DNA from: Sycobia sp. Sy_11
Lineage: Eukaryota > Arthropoda > Insecta > Hymenoptera > Epichrysomallidae
DNA length: 64,000 bases
Direction: 5' to 3'
Assembly (NCBI GenBank): GCA_018907035.1
Contig: JACCIC010000015.1
Location: 3,788,001-3,852,000 of the forward strand
Part shown: in pieces, positions 1 to 14,200 of the stretch
Layout of the letters: each line of letters opens with the position of its first letter
How positions within the stretch are numbered: position 1 is the first letter of the stretch
Notes under the pieces: generated by a model
Seen by the model: the letters and a program-made list of their open reading frames with translations, nothing else
Told to the model about the DNA's origin: nothing
The model's database searches: none
Program-made: the position numbers and the translations under genes

Positions 1-519
1 AGTCTATATAATAGTCGTTGTATATTACTTGAGTTGTCCTTTTTTAAAAATTTCAACATAGCAAAGGGGCCGTATTCCTATTCAATAATAAAAATTTTAA
101 TTAAAAAATTATTTTAAAAAATAATGATTTGAAGAATATTATATATACACATGTAGATTTTACTTTTAAAGTAACTGTTTACTATAGCTATTTTATCTCA
201 TATTTAATTATTATAATGATTAATCTTTATAATAGTTGAGGACAATTCGTTAAAATTTTTTTTGATAATTAAAATTTTGTAGGACTTTGAATATAGGTGT
301 TATTTATGATGCTTATTCGAGTTTTTTAAATGAGGTTGGATTTTTATATAAACTGTAAAAAAAATATAATATTTTCTGTATAAATATATACACATGGGAA
401 ATACAAATTTATATACGAACTAAGAGGTATTAGAATTGGATAAATATTTTTTTTCATGAAAACATTCGAATTAGCTTGTATATCAATAGCACCAAATTCT
501 AAATATTATATTTTTAGCA

Positions 520-522
<3 letters not shown>

Positions 523-568
<46 letters not shown>
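523..568. repeat. (TA)n microsatellite
   Basis: Uninterrupted TA dinucleotide run of about 46 bp in intergenic DNA. Confidence 0.95.
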
Positions 569-573
<5 letters not shown>

Positions 574-819
574 ATTCGCGTCTATGCACATATATTGGTA
601 TTTCAAAAATGGCAGCATTTTAAACAGCGTCCAAGTCGGTATGTATGCTAATTAATGAACCATTAGACCTGCATGAAAATAATTCTAGAAGATACGTCGC
701 CGTACCAAAGGTCACGTGTCGATTATCTTTATCTAAATAGAACAGAATTGTTTTTTTTTATGTAAAAGTGATCTTTTGTATGTCAGCTATTGTAGTATTA
801 TTATAGCTACAGTCTATTC

Positions 820-822
<3 letters not shown>

Positions 823-903
<81 letters not shown>
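823..903. repeat. Compound (TA)n(GA)n(G)n microsatellite
   Basis: About 49 bp of TA repeats pass directly into about 23 bp of GA repeats and then a run of about ten G. The purine tract on one strand could form unusual DNA structure, but no function is implied. Confidence 0.95.
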
Positions 904-1605
904 AGACTGGAGGCACTATGGCTTGAAGAATATAGAAAAGTTAAAAAGCTTTCGGATTGCAAATTCATTTCCAATTCATTTCAGATGATATTAAATTATT
1001 TTGAGCATTAATTTATGACTTTATATATCATTCGAAATTATTTCAAAATCTCTTTATTATTATTGATAAAAGTAACACTTGCTTCTACAAAATTATTATT
1101 AAAAATTATAGTTATTGAAATAAATATAAGCAGTAGAAAATACGTTTAATTCGAATACAAATCATTAAAATAATTTGGAAATTATTTAATGAGAGAATGT
1201 CTAATTTAACAAAATATAAAGTTTATCAAGTATTGACTTATAACATAATATTTTTCATCATCAGTTTTTTTATTTTTTTGTTTTATTATATTTTTTTTAA
1301 TATATATACAGCAATTTTCAAGTAGATAGTGTATACATTGTTTTGTATAGTATATAATTTAGATTTAGGATAAATAAGTTATTTAAACTGCTTTTGACTA
1401 TAGTTATTTAGCACTGCGTGTTTATCTTCGGGGGCAATTATCAGCTTTTGTTTATAAGAACCAACAAATTAACGATTTGACTACAACAAATTTATATTTG
1501 ATGAACTTATTGTTATTGACTATATATACTGTAAACACAATTAAAAAATCATTTTTTGACTTAAACTAATTTTGAAGTATATCAATATTATTTTCCAACT
1601 GTATA

Positions 1606-1607
<2 letters not shown>

Positions 1608-1646
<39 letters not shown>
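1608..1646. repeat. (TA)n microsatellite
   Basis: About 39 bp of TA repeats in the far upstream region of the first SLC17 gene. Confidence 0.95.
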
Positions 1647-1648
<2 letters not shown>

Positions 1649-1802
1649 CTATACATACAGCAATCCGGCATCTCGTTGCCGCTCGCCCACAAATCTGTTC
1701 CTAAATTCAACCATCATATTACTAAATTTTTCTCATTTGCATTAAAAGGCACCGCCATACTTCACACCGATTTAACAGTATACATATATATTATGTATTA
1801 CG

Positions 1803-1824
1803 CACACACACATATATATATATA

Positions 1825-1876
<52 letters not shown>
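1803..1876. repeat. Imperfect (CA)n/(TA)n microsatellite
   Basis: A short CA stretch followed by interrupted and then pure TA repeats, ending about 85 bp upstream of the proposed TATA box of the first SLC17 gene. Confidence 0.95.
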
Positions 1877-1879
<3 letters not shown>

Positions 1880-1959
1880 TAGCAAAAGTCGTAAAAACGC
1901 CTTGTCGCCTTTCGCACGTGCCCGGCGCGGTACGATATATATTACGACTTCGAGTTGCC

Positions 1960-1966
1960 TATATAG
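1960..1966 (+). promoter_or_regulatory. Possible TATA box of the first SLC17 gene
   Basis: A TATATAG heptamer lies in the GC-rich stretch before the coding start at 2145, with an initiator-like TCAACAAGTG about 30 bp further on (near 1993). This would give a 5' leader of about 150 nt. Position and motif only; in an AT-rich genome such motifs also occur by chance. Confidence 0.3.
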
Positions 1967-2144
1967 TCACCGCGCATATTGTAATCTTTGCTCAACAAGT
2001 GCGTCCGCTTTTTTGTTGTTGCGCGAATATCACGCCCACGAATAAATAATAACATCTAAAAACCTTTCGTGAATCGCGGTCCGTTGCGGGTCCACCGGTG
2101 ACGCGCGGCAAGCGAAAGGGTGAAAAAGAAAGAGAGAGAAAAAA

Positions 2145-5100
2145 ATGGTTCAATACGAGGAGCTCGAGGAGGAGCCGGACGCGAAGCCCGGGGCGGGGAA
2201 GTCCACGAGCGGGTCCGGCGAGCCAGTCTGGCGAGAGCCTTTCTCAGAGATCGATCTTTCTTGCTTTCCAGCCAGGATCGGCACGAGGCACCTGCAGGTC
2301 TTCCTCATGTTCCTGGGGATGATCGTCGCCTACGGGCTCAGGGTAATACTCTCGGTTGCGATCGTCGCCATGGTGAAGCCGGAGTCGGCCAATCCGGATT
2401 TTAAGGTATAAAACAAAGCTAATATATATATATAAGTAGCAACGCTGAACTGAACGTTTGTTTTTATTTTTCCATAAAGGCGCGACTTATGATTAAAAAT
2501 TTCGCTTATAAAAGATTTCACAGCTATACATAATTCTGAATAGATCTGGAAAAAACGTATTGGTTATAGATTTATAGATTAATGAACTTTCGCGATTATC
2601 AATGAAATCGGTGACCTTTACTCGATTAAGTTGATTGGAGAAGACTAGTTTTTGTTATCATTGCGTTATAGTACTAAACAGGCAGGTATGAAATGATATA
2701 GATTAAATTTGTATTAAAAGTAATAACAGCATAAATTAATAAATATTTTTTTATTGGTCTTAAAGTCCAATCAATTCAATCTAAAAATAAAAAAATAAAT
2801 CAAAATAAAAATAAATAAAAATAAAATAAAAATTAAAAATAAAAATTAAATTAAAAATTAAAATAAAATTATAATGACAGTCAAACTGTCTTTGTTTACA
2901 TTCACTCCCGTAGACTAATCTGAAAATAAAATATTAGTTGAAAAAATTCTTTATTAGTAAAGTGCATTATAATTTTAATTTAATTTTTAATTTAATTTTT
3001 ATTTTTAATTTTTATTTTATTTTGATTTATTTTTATTTTGATTTATTTTTTTATTTTTAGATTGAATTGATTGGTCTGTAAGCCCAATAAAAAAATATTT
3101 ATTAATTTGTATATGGGCAGTCGACATAAATAATAAATATAAAACTATAATAATTCATAAACCAATAAAAGTGTCTGGCTTTACAAAAGAATTGGTAGAT
3201 AAATTAATAACTATTAGTTTTTGTTATGAATATGAATCATATTGTAGTACATATATATATTGAGATTTTTTAATATCTGTTCAGTAGGTTAAATTTTTCA
3301 ATTTATATGGGCCAGAGAAAACACTTATGGTAGTATCGAAAGTTGGTATCTTAATTTTGGTAGATGTCGATACTTTATATATACTTATACTCCTGCGAGA
3401 TTGTTAGTCTACTTGTGAATGACATGAAAACTAGGACGCCACCTACTATGATATTACAGCAATCTAATTTAAATGAAAACATTTATTATATTTATAAATT
3501 AAATTAGATTATTTCTGTTCATAATATTTGTGTAATAATAACAATCTAAATTTATAGGAATTTAAAGTACATATAAATACTGTTATATTAGCAGTTTTTT
3601 TAAATATTAGCATAATTACATTAATTTTTATTAGTAAATAAAATTATGAACTTGAGATAGATAATTAAATTTATAAAGTCGTTATTTTAAAATAACCAAA
3701 TGTTTGATTAAATAGACATCGTTTGTCATATCGTTTGTAAGTTAACGAGCAATAAAAGTTTGTAAAACTACAAAAACTTTTTTTTCATGTTAAATTTGCA
3801 TTGTTGTTATATAATAACAAGAACGGAATTAAGGCATTACACGTTTCAAAGGATAATTTTTATTCCTCTCAATCTCTATGATTCCGTGCACGTTTTACCC
3901 GCTAATCTATATATTAATTTACAATATGCAGTTTTACGAACAAAAGGATTTTTCGACTCCTTTCATTCTCATACATTGTTGAACAATATAGCCGAGCAAT
4001 AGATAAGTTATTGCATATTAAAGTCCATGTATAAAGTTGATCAACCGATTAAGATGCCGTAAATGCCTGATAAAAAGTAGTTAAACAATAAGTCATTTGA
4101 TAAGTTTATCTGCATTTGTATATATACCGTAATGGAACTTTCTAAATTACGTAGTATCGAGGAAAACTAAAGTACAAAGGAAAATTACTGGAAATTTCTT
4201 TTTAAAGAGCTATACAACTGTAACAGTTTCAAGAATACGCGAGTTTTCAAAATAAGAAACACCCTTTTTTATAATTTTTGTTTCATCAATTACTTATACG
4301 AAAAAAATTATTTTATATTTTTAATTTCATTTGCATCATTCTTCTGATATTTTATAGGAGCATAGCACATTTTTTTAGAATATACAAATTTTTGATAAAT
4401 TATTTTACATATTATAAAAAATCTGGATTTTTTCTTCAGAATTTGCTCAGTCTCGCATTGTTACTGAATCTGATTGGAACATAAAGTATTATTATCTTTT
4501 TTAATTTTTTGTAAATCATCTGTTTATGTTTATTACAAAATAATGGCTATGTAATTAATGCGTGAATATTATAGAAAGATTATAATTAAAAAACATTTTC
4601 CTTTATCATCATAAGTCAAAAATTGATCGATTAGGATCGGTACAAACTATGAAGAAAAAGTGTCTTAGGACCGTATTATTCGAAAAAGATTTATGAATGC
4701 AAAAGTTGAAAAGATACATCAAAGAAATTGTGTCATGATTTTAATTTTGACTAACACATTAGTGTTACAAGAGATTCAAACGTTAACTTTCTTTATTTTT
4801 TTAATTAAGTAAAACCCCTATTTTTTAATCTTTTTTTAAACTTTTTTTAAATTAATTTTTTTTTAACACTATCTTGATAAATCAGGTAAGAGCGAAAAAA
4901 TTCAAGATTCTATACCCTTATAGGATATTAAATCATGCGTGATGTGCATTTATCAGTGAAGGTCGTCGCAAATCAACCTTCATTTTTATGCGTCGATTTA
5001 TTTTTCGATTTTTATTCGACACCTAAAAGTCTCCCAAAGGTAATATGCTATTTTCGAATCCAGGAACAAAAATAGAAGTCTTGTTTACAAAACAAAAAAT

Positions 5101-5748
5101 TTATCTTAAAATGACCTTTGGATCAATTTATATCAAGAAGTATCTGTACGAACGAATTTCAGCAATTTTACAAAGTTAAAATAACTTAATCGATAAATCA
5201 TATGGCGATAACGACAATTCTAAAAGAAAAATTAATAAAAAGAATAATTTGAGACAATGGACGATTTGAGTGACAGAAACGTTTTCAGGAATAATCAGGT
5301 TCTAGAAAGTGTTATTTAGGGTTCGCGTGTTACATATCCATATATATATATAATCATTTGAATTTTCTCTCTGCTTCCACCCCGGCCACCCTGGCAGACT
5401 TACGACTGGAGCCCGTCCGAGCAGGCCTACGTCCTGAGCTCGTTTTTCTGGGGCTACATCGTGACGCAGGTGCCGAGCGGCTACCTGGCGAACGCCTGGA
5501 GCGCCCAGCGGCTCCTGTCCCTCGGCATCCTGGTCTGCGGCTGCTTCAGCATCGCGGTGCCCCTCGTCGTCGAGGCCGGCGGCTGGATCGCGGTCTGCGC
5601 CTGCCGCGTCGGCATGGGCCTGAGCCAGGGCTGCGTCATGCCCGGGATTCAGACGCTGCTCGCCAGGTGGGTGCCGCCCCCCGAGAGAGCACGACTAGGT
5701 GAGCGCGCAATCGGGACACGCGGAGGCGTACATATCGTCTCACCGCGA

Positions 5749-5787
<39 letters not shown>

Positions 5788-8700
5788 AATGCAATATGCA
5801 ATAGTAACAATGGATATGCGTGCAGCCCCGCCACCAGGAGGGGTGAGCCTCAAACATCCATAAATCTAATATATCTTGCATTTCAAATTATTTTAAAAAT
5901 CGATAAAGTTATTCTTTAATTCCGAACATATACAGAGCCTCATAGTCAATATAAAAATGTAATTTGTTTAATAAGAAAATTAATAGTATATTTAAAATAA
6001 TATTATATAATATGATATAATATAAGATAATATAATATAACATAATATAAAGGGTAAATACACAATAGTTGATTACGTTTTGACTGACATGATATACTAT
6101 ACGATGTATTGATTATGGTGACATTATATTAATCATTTTCCAGAAATGAAAACGAGAAAACTAAAATTTTAATCTCATAAGCACGATAATTTCTATATTA
6201 TTATTTTAATAGTTAAATAAATTATAAATAAACAGAAAAAGAGGTTAAACGTTTAAACATACTAAGTTTCAAAAATTGTATCAGACATATTTCTTACAAA
6301 AGGACCTTACTAAATTATTGTCCAAAATGCCCCTTACTTATCGTTACGGTCCTGTATATTCGAATTAATTCGAAACTCTTACTTAGACACTGTATAATTT
6401 TTAAATTTGTAACTGTAAAAGTCAGCCTTAAAACTCCTCCATCAGTGACTATTCACTATTTAATTCAATGCTTTACTCTCGAGTTGACCATGTCTAACAA
6501 GCTCTCATTTTCGAAAAAAAAAGTAATGTGTAGACGTCTTTTTGTCTAAAATTTCACAGTGTCTAAAGAACTTTTTTCGCACAATTAATTTTTTTCTCAA
6601 AATGTGCGTATAGCGCTGAAAAAATTTTTTCAGTGTATTTTTTAAAAAGAATGATTTTTTTAACTGTTTGTTAATATATATATATCGGACATTCGTTTAA
6701 TCTATAGTGCTCACATAGAGCTCTTTTTATTTCTTATTGAAAAAAAATTAATTTTAAAAGGATTTATTGATCAATTCTTATAAAAGTATTGATGCTTGTG
6801 GGCTCGGTAAATATAGTGCGAGTATGTAACGATTTGTTTTTCGAGGATTTTCCGGTATATCCTATTCATAACAGAATGAGTGCCTCCCGGATTTTTTATT
6901 GCTGCTAGCTGCAGTTAGAGCTTTGTATTTTGTGAGCCGATTACGTAAAACCGTATAGATATAGCAACTACTCGGTTTTGGTTAATTTTATCAGGGAAAA
7001 CATATCTTTACACGTGGTCAATTCGAATAAATGCGCGTATATTATAAATATTATTATGCATTGCCAATTGGAATCGTAAATAAATATACAACGGCTGTAA
7101 TACTAATGAGTACATTTTAAATATAGTATAATTTACTATTGTTAAATAGCAATCTTGGTAAATGCATACATGTAATCTCATTTTAAAATGAACAAAACTG
7201 TTTTACGACAATACACCTTGCAGTTAAAATAATTTTTTTAAATTGCCGATTCTCTCGTGTAAAAACCCTAATAAATTATGTAATATAACAGAATTATTTT
7301 AGTCAGGAGAAGTGTTAAACTTTAAAATACATAAAAAAAAAACAATTTCGATAATAAAATCAATAGCATTTTAAATTTCTTCATCATAATTAACTTATAC
7401 ATCAGCATACATTCTGTATTAAAAAAAGCAATATAAATTTATTAGGTAAGTTTATTACATCATTTAATTATTTTTAGGCGCTCTATTATATCGGTTCTGT
7501 GAGAAAAACATCTTATTAACAATATTTATTATTATTGTTCATTATTGCTTTTTTTATTTTTAATTCAGTATATAACGGAATATATAACGCGATAAGCAGT
7601 TATTTAGAAAATCGTCAATAACTACATTTAACCCTAAATCATGGGAATATTTAAATTTATAAGAAAGATAATTAAACATTTTTTTATTATTTGGGATGCT
7701 ATATCATGGAAAATATCAATAATGAACAATTACACTATTCTAATAGTACTACAGTACTTACTTTCTTTATATAGATTTTCAGCGTCTATAGAAAATATTT
7801 AAACAAATATTTTTCAAATAGCATGAAATATATAAAAATACATTAACCATATATGTAACATGTATACTATTTTTAAAACGCCTTTTCAAAAAAATTCTAC
7901 GAGCAAATACGATTGATTTTTTTCAATATCTATATAATTTTGTTTTATAAAATTGTTAAGTCTGCTTTCATGTAATTTTTTAGTAATTTGACTTATACTT
8001 AAACCACCATAAGTTTAACATCCTAAAAAATGGTAATGATTTATATATATAAAGCAATTTTAAATATCCTCCAAAATGATAAGAATGTTTTTGATATCTG
8101 TATATGTGAAACAATACTAACGTTTACGATATACGTTTGTAACTCATTATCCACGTTAAGATTTTGAAGTGCCCTTCAATCGGCCGTTAAAATTAAGTCC
8201 TAAAGCAAATCAATGCCAGGGCCGGATTTATTTGTGGGTGATTACATATGTGGAATCTGAATATGCGAGGGAACCATGTATTATAATAATCCAATTTCAA
8301 ATGCTTGGTAAAAAATTTCAGATTATATTTTTTCATACGTTTCGATTTGTTTATGTAGGAACAATTTCAGATCCTATTGATACGGTTTAACGAATAGACG
8401 AGTTAATATACGATCTGATTCGTTCAAAATTAGTATTCAATGTGGATAGCATTATTACGGATTCAAATATCATCTTTTAAATCAGAGATACATAAATATT
8501 CAATACGATTTTACCCATAAAACCAATTCGTTTAAAATAAAAAATATAATTTGTTTCGTAAACAATCCTCGCGCTTATTAATATATATATTATTATCTCG
8601 TCGCAGGTACATTCGCGTATGCGGGCGCGCAGCTCGGCACCGTGGCGACGATGCCGATCTCGGGCCTGCTCGCCGGCTCGAGCCTCGGCTGGCCGAGCAT

Positions 8701-8864
8701 CTTCTATGTCTTCGGCGCCCTCGCGATCGGCTGGGGCCTGCTCTTCTTCGCCCTCGGGAGCGACTCGCCGGCCCTGCATCCGAAGATCAGCGAAGCTGAG
8801 CGGAGCTTCATTGAGCAGGGCATCGGCATCAAGACCGATGCCTCCGAGAAAACGGTAGGTTATA

Positions 8865-8929
<65 letters not shown>

Positions 8930-11192
8930 ATATAATTTATATTTCTATATTATACATAACTGAACAAAATTGGTTAAATTTAAATTTCCATTTTTTTTTT
9001 TAATAAGAATTTTTAATGTAATACAAAAGTGGCAAAAAATATATAGTACGTCTATTTCTAAGAATAAGCATCACCGAAGATTGGTTTAAATTTTGAAATT
9101 GATGAGAATGTATGAATAAGTATTTCAGATCAGAAGATCTCTCATGCTCGATTCTCGAAAAATACCCTTGTATTTTAATTTATTTTAGAGTACAGCACAA
9201 AGTACAATAAAAATGTATTTTATTATGGATATAGAATAGGGATTGTAATTTCTCAAATTATACTGTCTCATACACACAATTAAAATTATTTTATTTTATT
9301 AAAAAATTAGTATTTATTTTATTAAAAAACTTTCATGAGATGATTATTTCATACAGATTTTAAAGCACACATGTCATGGGAGAAGAATATATTATATATT
9401 ATATACTATCAAATATGACGTGTGGCATTATTTTAATAAAATATTGTAAATGATTTTGCTATGACTTAGAAGCATTTTTATATTATTTTGACATTTGAGT
9501 ATTTTGAAAAATCAGATATTTCTGATATTATTAAATTGGATTTTCTAATTATATTTAGTACTTCATTTTTTAAAGATAAGCATAGAAGCAATGAAAGTTG
9601 AATTTAGAATTTTTCTAAAAATTACTTTCTAATATTCTTATAATGTAATTCTACCGTTTATTCAAATTTTTGCTTATTAAAACACTTCAATGAATAATCA
9701 TATGTAACAAATTTAAAAAATTATATGTTATATTACTACGGCTGTATCTATCATTGTTTGAAAATGTTAGAAACCAATTAATTCTTAATCCTAATTCTCT
9801 TATAAAGTGATTTAGGATAATGTTTTTTTTGAATTTCTAATAAACTTTAATAATTTATTTATAAAATATAATATTAATATATTAATTTATATAAGCCAAA
9901 CAAAGCTAATTCTACTTATTGAGTTTATAATAATTTTATAAAGATTGATTAAAAGTATAGTTTATAAAAGATAATGAAAAGTATATTAAAAATACTTTAT
10001 TAAATTATTTAACTGTGTTATATACATATCAATTGCACAAACTAATTATCATCATGAAAATTATTTCTAAAGAACTCAGAAGATGTAGGTATAATTATGT
10101 AAAACTCAATATGACTATATAAAAAAACTAGTATTGAAATGTTCATCAATAAGTATATAAATATTGACTGATATAGAGAAAATACAATACATCTTGTGTC
10201 ATTTATATACTTATCGATAACATAAATATCACACTTTTATAAACGAAAAAATAGTTTGTGAGCTCTTCCATGGGGTATTTGACTCTGTAATCTCAGTCTT
10301 CGAACAGATTCTCTCAAATGTTTTGGTTGCAAAGGACCAGTTTCATTTTGCGCTTCCATAACGTCCAAAGCTTCCTCTACAATTTCACCAATAAATACTT
10401 TAGCTATACCCGACATTGCGATAACAACGTTCTGTGACACTGAGCATCCAGTAATAGTCTGCATAATTCTCTTAATAGCTGCTTTAGGAAATGCAGCTCT
10501 TCTGTACATTTCATATCGATCCAATTGATCTTCTGTAAAATTAGATACTAGTACTTGCATTTTTTCTCTCTCTTCTTCTTCCAGTTCTTTTCGACTCTTT
10601 TCTTTACTTTCTCGTCGTTCCTTTAGTGTACTTACTGAGCGATTTGGTAACATTATTTCATTATCAAATATTTCTTCTTTAGGTTTTTCAAACTTTACCG
10701 ATACTTTATTATCATTATCATATTTGTTATCATCATTGCTTTCTGATTTTTGAAGAATATTACTTGGTAAGGATTGTTGATTTTTCGAGTCCATGTTATA
10801 AATATGTTTTGATCTATAATAAACTTTTATCAATAATCTTTATATTAAGTAGATAAAAAATTATTTACCTGAAATATAGCACTTAATAAACTTGTGTATG
10901 TAATTTTATGTACAGAACTTGACTTTTAATTGAATTTTCATTAATTTAGTTTTATAGAGTTTAAATATAACCTCAAAATACAGTGTTCACGGAATGAAAT
11001 ACACAATTCGTTTTTTCCATGTTTATTTCTTCGGTTTATTCATGGTTTATTCATATAAAATAATAATAGTAATACTTGATAATACACACGTACAAATGAA
11101 TCCCTCTATCGCTGAAATGTCAAACTTCACACATTACTCGTCCATTTTACTTAGCTCAGTCGATAAGATATTATCAAATATTTAGATCCCGG

Positions 11193-11243
<51 letters not shown>

Positions 11244-14200
11244 TTATTTATTTATTTATTATATAAAAAATATCATTAAAATCCTATATTTATTTATATT
11301 TATTTATGTAACGAAAAAAAAATTTATCAAACCATTAATTTTCTGTATTATTATCACTCATAAAATAAAATAAAGTTATTAATTTTTGTCATTAAAGAAA
11401 CTCAAAACACCATGGAAGGAAATCTTTACATCACTTCCTATGTGGGCATTAATAATTGTTCACTGCGGACAGAATTGGGGATTTTGGATGCTTTTAACTG
11501 AAATGCCAACGTATATGAGTGAAATTGTTGGTTTTGGAATTAAGGAGGTAAGAACATTTTTTGTTAATTGTAATGTTCGTAAAATTGTAAGGCATCTTTT
11601 AAAATAATAAATTACTGGAAATGAAATATTCTGTTAAACAAAATTCAAAATTAACAAGTAGTTATGAAAAAAATTGTTCAAAATTTTCTAAAATATAAAA
11701 TATTATTACACTTCAAATGTGCTTTTACGACTATAGTTTTGTTATTAATGACAAAACTTTTATACAGGAATCTGTTAACAATATTAATAACTAGTACATT
11801 AAAAATTAATTAATTTTCATAACAATAATATGTGTACATTATAATAATTAATAAATGCAATAGGTTTTTTTGAAGGTTTGGATATATTTATTATTGTATA
11901 AAAATAACTACAATTCATAAATAATATTTAATTTTACTACATGCAATTATAAGTAGAAAAACTTAAAAATATATCAACTACTGAACATTTTTTAATTTGA
12001 ATATATAGTCGAATTATTTAATGCTTTGTAATTTGTTTATTTTCCTGCATAATGTTTTTTATTTCAAGAAAACAAAATTTTTTACATGTAATTAATAAAA
12101 TTTTTTATGTATTAGTATTTTTATCATTAAATGTTTATTATGTATTAAATTGTATATTTATAAATCAATTTTTATACATTTTTAAGTATGTAATTGCATA
12201 ATTTATACTCCATTTTATTTTCAAATAATTATTCAAATTAATAAGTAATTATTTTGACTTACGTACCGAATATTTGAAAATAGATTTATGACAATTTTAG
12301 AACGCAGATCAAATATTTATTCAAATAAGAGATAAGGTGTGTTAAGAAAAGAAAGATCAATCGAGATTTCGACGTAACATTTGTCCACCTTTAACTCATT
12401 TTTAAAATATTTTTTAGAAAATAGTAAAAATTAAAATTTTATGGTATTTAATTATTGATAATATTGTTATTAAAATTAAAACCTTAACAAGAGGATTATT
12501 GAATATTATTAGTTGTATGAAAAATATATGTACAGGTGATTTATAAAAGAAAGCGCGAAAAATATTGAACAAAATTTTAGATTTGAAAGAAAATTAAAAA
12601 ATAACAGATATGCATTTTTATTAATATTTTATAGACTATGATTTTGATAATCAGCCATAATATAATATATTAATAAAAATAAATATTGTAGATCGCAAAA
12701 AGGAATTTCTCAACTTTTACTTGCTTCATTAGATACTTCGGTTATTATCCTGAGTAAAACATAGATGCTATATTAATAAATTTTCTTATTTTTGTTTAAA
12801 CCTGCAATTTGATTAGTTGCGCTTTATCAAATGGAAAGCAATTTGAAGCTGTAAATTTGTTTTTATAAAAATTTAATTTTTTAAAAAAACTAGCAATTTT
12901 TTCTTTGTATTTCGTTTAATTAAAATACAAATTTAGACCGATACAATATTAATACACAGAACGGCACCGTATCCGCCCTGCCCTACCTGGCCATGTGGCT
13001 CTTCAGCTTCGTGGTCAGCTGGCTGTCGGACTACGCGTCCAGGCGCGGCTACGCGCGCGGCTCCATACGCAAGGCGAGCAACACGATCGCCCACTGGGGC
13101 CCGGCATTGGCACTGGTCGCCCTCAGCCTCGTGGGCCCCGGCGACAAGACCCTGCCCGTCGTCCTGCTGATCGTCGCGGTCGGCCTCAACGCCGGCTCGC
13201 TATGCGGCTTTCAGATCAATCACATCGATCTCAGTCCCAATTTCGCGGGCACGATGATGTCCATCACGAATTGCATAGCGTCGATCGTTGCGATAGTCGC
13301 GCCCATCATCGTCGGCGAGATCGTCACGGATCAGGTATGGGCTATTGTGGCCGTGAAGGTTTTTCTTATATAGGCCATATTCAGATAATTACACTGTATT
13401 ATATGATACTTTCCTGGTATTGCAAAAATTGAATAACAGTTCTGATGTCACTGAATGTATTATGTGGCTTACCGAATAAGTTAAACCAAAAAAGTGATAA
13501 AAATGACGCTGTATATTTTTCCCCATCATTTTTGCCTCGTATCTGTAATAATAGTCAAAAGACTCGACAAAATTTTCTGGATTTTTAAAAATGAAGCTTT
13601 CACCAAAGTTTCTTAAATACATGTTCACCTACTAAAGATGAATTTTGATGATGGTATTAATAATTTAATTGTGTAAACGAGAGTATTTATTAAAATGAAA
13701 TTGAAAGCCATATATTATTTGTATTTTACGTTAAAAATCAACTTTTCTGAAATTCAAAAATATTTATTTGAAATCGAAATATTACAAATATGTTATGAAC
13801 ATATGTTCTAAATGTGGTGTATGTTACAAGATTCAAAAAAGTTAAGATTTCTAAATCGTCAAAAATTAGAAAAAAATTTGTTTGTCGTTCGTAATGGTTT
13901 CTTAATTCGGAACAAACAGTTTGATGTTATAATAAAAGTCAATTATCACCATTGACTTGAGAAAAATGTCAATTGAAAGCACAGTCACATGATGCGTCCA
14001 ACGTCATAATTCATTTTGTAGGTGACACAGAATTTCGCTACCTTTTCAACAACTATGGACCAGCTAAGATGCTTTCATACATTTTGCAAAGGTGAATTAT
14101 AAACGCGAAAAAGTAAAGAAAATTGAAATAATTTATATTCAATTTTGTAAAAATTTCATCCTTCAAAAATTCGAGTTCATAAGGCCAAAATCGATTAAAA

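Larger units (their letters stand above)
1..1900. other. AT-rich intergenic DNA upstream of the first transporter gene
   Basis: No gene is recognisable here. The stretch is strongly AT-rich and holds four microsatellites (listed separately). The short open frames it contains are made of translated TA/GA repeats and have no coding character. GC content rises only after about 1,900, at the promoter and 5' leader of the transporter gene. Confidence 0.6.

Noticed and set aside
776..988. Open frame with a long Ile-Tyr and Arg-Glu string
   Set aside because: It is the translation of a TA/GA microsatellite; no start context, no conserved protein. The same applies to the IYIYIY frames near 5.7, 8.5-8.9, 17.4-17.6, 27.1-27.4, 47.4-47.6, 52.0 and 58.2-58.5 kb.
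5358..5702. 114-codon frame over exon 2 of SLC17 copy 1
   Set aside because: Shadow frame, Arg/Pro-rich, with no family similarity; the other frame reads [18 protein letters not shown].
10795..10833. Thirteen extra N-terminal codons for TAF11
   Set aside because: Splice motifs suggest that part of this stretch belongs to a 5'UTR intron, and the residues are not typical of TAF11; the ATG at 10794 is preferred.
12995..13432. 145-codon frame overlapping exon 5 of SLC17 copy 1
   Set aside because: Arg/His/Pro-rich shadow of a GC-rich exon; the frame with SLC17 motifs is the real one. The frame at 56,793-57,299 is the same kind of shadow over exon 5 of copy 2.
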